The position numbers were made by a program, and so were the translations under genes. Shown here in pieces: positions 6,326-8,865 of a DNA stretch of 8,865 nucleotides. The DNA comes from an uncultured Acidobacteriota bacterium. Lineage in GTDB: Bacteria; Acidobacteriota; Terriglobia; UBA7540. Under the pieces are notes generated by a model. The model ran no database searches. It was not told the origin of the DNA and saw nothing but the letters and a program-made list of their open reading frames with translations. Positions within the stretch are counted from its first letter, which is position 1. Each line of letters starts with the position of its first letter. Location of the stretch: assembly GCA_937900045.1 (NCBI GenBank), contig CALCEB010000086.1, forward strand, positions 1-8,865. The letters are read 5' to 3'.

Positions 6326-6451
6326 TGACTTCTGGTAGTGGCGCAGTTTGCTGTAGCGGCGCTCTATGAGCGCCGGAAGCCATTGAGGATCCAAGTTCGG
6401 CGCTCATAGAGCGCCGCTACAGCAAACAAACTGAGACACCACCTGACTTCT
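6326..6451. mobile_element. 110-bp MITE-like palindromic element with 8-bp direct repeats
   Basis: The element at 6334-6443 is flanked by the perfect direct repeat TGACTTCT (6326-6333 and 6444-6451), which looks like a target-site duplication. Its ends are inverted repeats (GGTAGTGGCGCAGTTT at 6334-6349 against the complement of 6428-6443, 13 of 16 matching). Inside are 30-nt arms at 6346-6375 and 6398-6427 that are perfect inverted copies separated by a 22-nt loop. They carry the CTGTAGCGGCG core. There is no coding capacity, so any movement would need a transposase supplied elsewhere. It lies in the 330-bp gap between pcm and the glycosyltransferase gene and could also act as a terminator-like hairpin. 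Confidence 0.65.
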
Positions 6452-6613
6452 TGGCAGCCTATGTTTCGACGGGATGGTGTGCGCGACAGCAAAAAGCGGG
6501 GTCTGCCGGTGTCTTATTTGGAAACAGTGGCTTAGGATGCGCTGTAATTTCTGGCAGACCTGGAACTTGCGGCGTGGCGGCCAAAACTGGCACTGAAGCC
6601 GAAGGCAAGTGAA
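6452..6613. other. Remainder of the pcm-glycosyltransferase gap
   Basis: I see no gene here. An 8-bp inverted repeat, GGTCTGCC at 6500-6507 and GGCAGACC at 6553-6560, encloses 45 nt. Nothing else stands out, and the stretch between pcm and the MITE-like element shows no convincing promoter. Confidence 0.35.
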
Positions 6614-7291
6614 CTAATGAAGCCAGCGTTCTTGCTCGGGCCATCCGTACCGGCCGCGAAGCGGAACAAACTGGCAAGCGTCCAGCACATGGGTATCCAG
6701 GCGGTCGCCTGACTTCACAATCAGCCGCAAGTCCTGTTGGGAGAGCTTGCCGGTGGGAATAACCATCCGGCCGCCTTCGGCAAGTTGATCAATCAGCGGT
6801 GGAGGAACTTGCGGCGCGGCCGCCGTCACCAGGATAACGTTGAATGGAGCCTCTGGCGGGTGGCCTTCGGTGCCATCACCCCAAACCACTTCGATTGTGG
6901 TGTAACCCAGACGCTTCAGTCTTTCGTGCGCCGCCTGAACCAGCTCAAAGTCTCTTTCCATAGTGAATACTTTGGCGCCCAGACGGTCCAGAACGGCCGC
7001 TTGGTATCCAGTGCCGGTGCCGATTTCGAGCACGCGGTCACCGGGCCGGATCTGCGCGGCCTCGGTCATTGCGGCGACCATATAGGGCTGGGAAATCGTT
7101 TGTGAAGAACCGATAGAAACGGGACGGTCCTCGTAAGCAAGGTGGATGGCATCCGGAGGAACGAATTCGTGTCTCGGAATCGTCAGCATGGCTTGGAGTA
7201 CGCGAAAATCGCGGATCCCTCGCCGCCGAAGTTGTGTCTCCACCATGACACGGCGTTCTTGTTCAAAACTTGTGACTTCGTTCAAGCCCAA
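6614..7291 (-). CDS. pcm: Protein-L-isoaspartate O-methyltransferase
   Basis: Repairs damaged proteins by methylating L-isoaspartyl residues with S-adenosylmethionine, a cytoplasmic maintenance function. At 225 residues (TTG start) or 210 (internal ATG at 7246) it matches the family length. Motifs include the GIRDFRVLQAM helix (25-35), IPRHEFVP (38-45), GSSQTISQPYMVAAMTE (61-77) around the isoaspartyl pocket, and SAM motif I VLEIGTGTGYQ (87-97). They continue with the acidic ME at 111-112, GDG at 138-140, VTAAAPQVP at 155-163 and the C-terminal FVPLRGRYG (208-216). No in-frame ATG exists upstream of residue 16. The segment before it (FEQERRVMVETQL) fits the normal family N-terminus, so I prefer a TTG start at 7291, or the second TTG at 7285, although no clear ribosome binding site is visible. 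It diverges from the ThiF-like gene across about 180 bp. Confidence 0.95.
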   Translation of the reverse strand: MGLNEVTSFEQERRVMVETQLRRRGIRDFRVLQAMLTIPRHEFVPPDAIHLAYEDRPVSIGSSQTISQPYMVAAMTEAAQIRPGDRVLEIGTGTGYQAAVLDRLGAKVFTMERDFELVQAAHERLKRLGYTTIEVVWGDGTEGHPPEAPFNVILVTAAAPQVPPPLIDQLAEGGRMVIPTGKLSQQDLRLIVKSGDRLDTHVLDACQFVPLRGRYGWPEQERWLH

Positions 7292-7472
7292 CTCATTTCT
7301 GGAAGAATTGATTATCCAGCCAGCTCACGGGCGCTCGGCCTCTATCCTTGAATTCAGTATAACCGCTGGCATCCCAAGAGCGCCAGTCCCTTCACCATGC
7401 CGCTGAGGATATTCTCCCGTCTCCACATGAGACATGACAATCAAGGTAAAATAGCCCATGCTGGAGTCGGCA

Positions 7473-8582
7473 ATGGCGGATGCAGACAGTGGCGGGAAAC
7501 AAAGTGCGGAAACTCCTGCAACCGCCGGGATCTCGATCAAGAAGCGAATTTCCGGCGCAAGTAAGCCTATGGAAGTTGAGAAGTATTCACGTCAAATTTT
7601 GTTTTCTGCGATTGGCCTGGAAGGTCAAAGGAAGATCATGGCCAGCAAGGTTGTGATCGCCGGCTGCGGCGCCCTGGGGACCGTCCAAGCAGCTATGTTG
7701 GCGCGAGCCGGAGCCGGGAAATTGCGCATCGTGGATCGCGACTACGTGGAGGAAAACAATCTGCCGCGGCAATTGCTTTTCGAGGAGTCTGACGCGGCGG
7801 AGCGGCTACCCAAAGCGGTGGCAGCCGAACGCCGCTTGCGGCTTGCAAATCGCGATGTTCGAGTCGAGGGAATTGTGGCCGATCTCGAAAGCCGCAATGC
7901 CGAAGAGATATTAAACGGCTTCGACGTGATCCTGGATGGCACCGACAATTTCGAGACTCGTTACTTGCTGAACGATGTGGCCATCAAGCTCGGCATTCCC
8001 TGGATTTACGGCGCCGTAGTGGGAAGTTACGCTGTCACCATGACTGTGCTTCCCGGCCGCACCCCCTGCATTGCCTGCGTCTTCCCCGAGCCTCCGGGCG
8101 GCGTGCAGGAAACGTGCGATACCTCGGGCGTAATCGCCCCAGCGGTGGCCTGGGCGGCGTCCATTCAGGTAACGGAAGCTTTTAAGATTCTGATGGGACG
8201 CGAAGAGGAGCTGCATGGCAGCTTGCTGGCCTACGACATCTGGAAGGGCGCCTTGCAGCGGATCAAACCACGCCGTAATCCTAACTGCCCCGCTTGTGTG
8301 AACTATCGATTCGATTATCTGAACGCTTCCGCGCCCTCCGCTGTTTCACTCTGCGGCCGGGATGCGTTTCAGATTCGTCCCGCCTATTCCCGCGCACTCG
8401 ACCTTGAGGCATTAAAAATACAACTTGACGGCCTCGGCGTATTGCGAGGCAACGATTATCTTGTTCACTTCCAGGCCGGTTCGCGCCAAATGACCGTGTT
8501 CAAGGATGGCCGGGCCATTATCACGGGAGTGGAGGATGCGGCCGCCGCTCGCAGCCTCTATGCCCGCTACGTTGGGTCATGA
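7473..8582 (+). CDS. ThiF/MoeB-family E1-like adenylyltransferase
   Basis: Likely adenylates the C-terminal glycine of a sulfur-carrier protein (ThiS- or MoaD-like) for thiamine or molybdopterin synthesis. Counting from 7473 (369 residues), the ATP-binding fold has GCGALG at 64-69, DRDYVEENNLPRQ at 88-100, LPKA at 112-115 and DGTDNFETR at 155-163. Two CxxC pairs, C199/C202 and C272/C275, should bind zinc. C215 in ETCDTSGVIAP aligns with the reactive Cys of this family. A C-terminal domain of about 75 residues starts near LCGRDAFQIRP and ends in YARYVGS. It matches the layout of Bacillus ThiF/MoeB as I recall it. ATG 7473 is chosen for GGAG six bases upstream. An ATG at 7458 is also in frame. 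ATG 7569 would begin exactly at the conserved MEVEKYSRQILF, leaving the first 32 residues as a non-conserved extension. A TAAAAT box at 7447-7452 may serve as the -10. Thiamine and molybdenum roles cannot be separated, since no partner gene is nearby. Confidence 0.92.
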   Translation: MADADSGGKQSAETPATAGISIKKRISGASKPMEVEKYSRQILFSAIGLEGQRKIMASKVVIAGCGALGTVQAAMLARAGAGKLRIVDRDYVEENNLPRQLLFEESDAAERLPKAVAAERRLRLANRDVRVEGIVADLESRNAEEILNGFDVILDGTDNFETRYLLNDVAIKLGIPWIYGAVVGSYAVTMTVLPGRTPCIACVFPEPPGGVQETCDTSGVIAPAVAWAASIQVTEAFKILMGREEELHGSLLAYDIWKGALQRIKPRRNPNCPACVNYRFDYLNASAPSAVSLCGRDAFQIRPAYSRALDLEALKIQLDGLGVLRGNDYLVHFQAGSRQMTVFKDGRAIITGVEDAAAARSLYARYVGS

Positions 8583-8647
8583 GCGATGCATCGGCGGATT
8601 CCATCTCTTGCCGGGCGCTGAGTAGCGACGGTCCATTCGTCTTGTAA
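8579..8647 (+). other. Possible 22-codon ORF overlapping the ThiF-like stop
   Basis: An ATG overlaps the ThiF-like stop codon (ATGA at 8579-8582) and opens a 22-codon frame ending in TAA at 8645-8647. ATGA overlaps are typical of translationally coupled operon genes, so this could be the start of a lost downstream gene. The peptide (MSDASADSISCRALSSDGPF...) matches nothing I know. Chance is at least as likely. Confidence 0.2.
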
Positions 8648-8865
8648 ATTGGATCACGGGTGGCTCCGACATCGCCTTTTATGTCTGCGACCGGAAGGCG
8701 GGTAGCGCAGCCTAAGAGCGGAGGGGTCCATACAAGGCTAAGGTATGGCCTCTCGCGCGTGAAAATTGCAAGATCGAGTTAAAAAATCAACTCCGCGCTA
8801 CTTGCGGTCGTTTTTTCGGTTCTGCGCAAGAATTTGGCGAAAGGCGCATTCTAGGCTGCTTTCTG
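8583..8865. other. Intergenic tail without recognisable gene
   Basis: Apart from the short overlapping frame at its start, I find no supportable gene in these 283 bases. A candidate hairpin with a T-run lies near 8768-8816. A further small symmetry (TGCGC at 8823-8827, GCGCA at 8844-8848) follows. The next gene, if any, is outside the window. Confidence 0.4.
8768..8816 (+). terminator. Weak candidate terminator after the ThiF-like gene
   Basis: Nested short arms GCAAG (8768-8772) with CTTGC (8801-8805), and GAGTT (8776-8780) with AACTC (8789-8793), are followed five bases later by six T residues (8811-8816). The stem is interrupted and low in GC in its inner part, and it lies almost 190 bp past the stop, so it is only a possible Rho-independent terminator. 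Confidence 0.3.

Noticed and set aside
6334..6443. CRISPR repeat or tRNA/ncRNA gene at the strong hairpins
   Set aside because: The hairpins are single inverted repeats, not regularly spaced direct repeats, and have no cloverleaf or known ncRNA features.
1..8865. Defence island, prophage, secretion system or other novel multi-gene system
   Set aside because: All long genes belong to ordinary metabolic or repair families; no nuclease, integrase, toxin, reverse transcriptase or transposase was seen.

Overview
The window carries seven chromosomal housekeeping genes. Six are on the minus strand and one, a ThiF/MoeB-type gene, is on the plus strand and diverges from pcm. Base composition is moderately GC-rich. 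The gaps contain long imperfect hairpins built on a TGTAGCGGCG core or a GGCATGGCTTCAGCCATGCC-like core. From memory, such palindromes are frequent between genes in Acidobacteriota (Koribacter/Solibacter relatives), so I infer an acidobacterium or similar soil lineage. This is not proven, and the protein families alone do not fix the phylum.

Layout: 1-497 has no recognisable gene and is rich in short repeats. Next comes a branched-chain amino acid cluster read leftwards: ilvB (4245-2482, acetolactate synthase large subunit), ilvN-like (2228-1746, regulatory ACT subunit) and ilvC (1529-498, ketol-acid reductoisomerase). Immediately upstream lies a divergent homoserine kinase-like GHMP kinase, thrB (5300-4341). 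Upstream of that, on the same strand, are a family 2 glycosyltransferase of the dolichyl-phosphate sugar synthase type (6283-5552) and pcm (7291-6614, protein repair methyltransferase). The plus-strand gene at 7473-8582 encodes an E1-like adenylyltransferase of the Bacillus ThiF/MoeB architecture. The last 283 bases hold no recognisable gene.

How the genes work together: IlvB, IlvN and IlvC catalyse the first two common steps of valine, leucine and isoleucine synthesis. Homoserine kinase supplies threonine, the precursor of the 2-ketobutyrate that AHAS uses for isoleucine, so the thrB-ilvBNC order makes metabolic sense. ilvB has a clear sigma70-type promoter (TTGACT, 18 nt, TATAAT) between thrB and ilvB. 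A perfect 14-nt palindrome of the kind TetR-family repressors bind sits on the predicted start of transcription.

The main points worth checking are: (1) the palindrome on the ilvB start site; (2) an AHAS small subunit that has lost the residues forming the valine site in E. coli IlvH; (3) a 110-bp MITE-like element flanked by a perfect 8-bp direct repeat; (4) two other large hairpins that split the ilv operon; (5) an Asp-to-Ala change in the HPDN-like motif of ThrB. I found no defence system, CRISPR array, prophage, transposase gene or RNA gene, and no sign of an undescribed multi-gene system.
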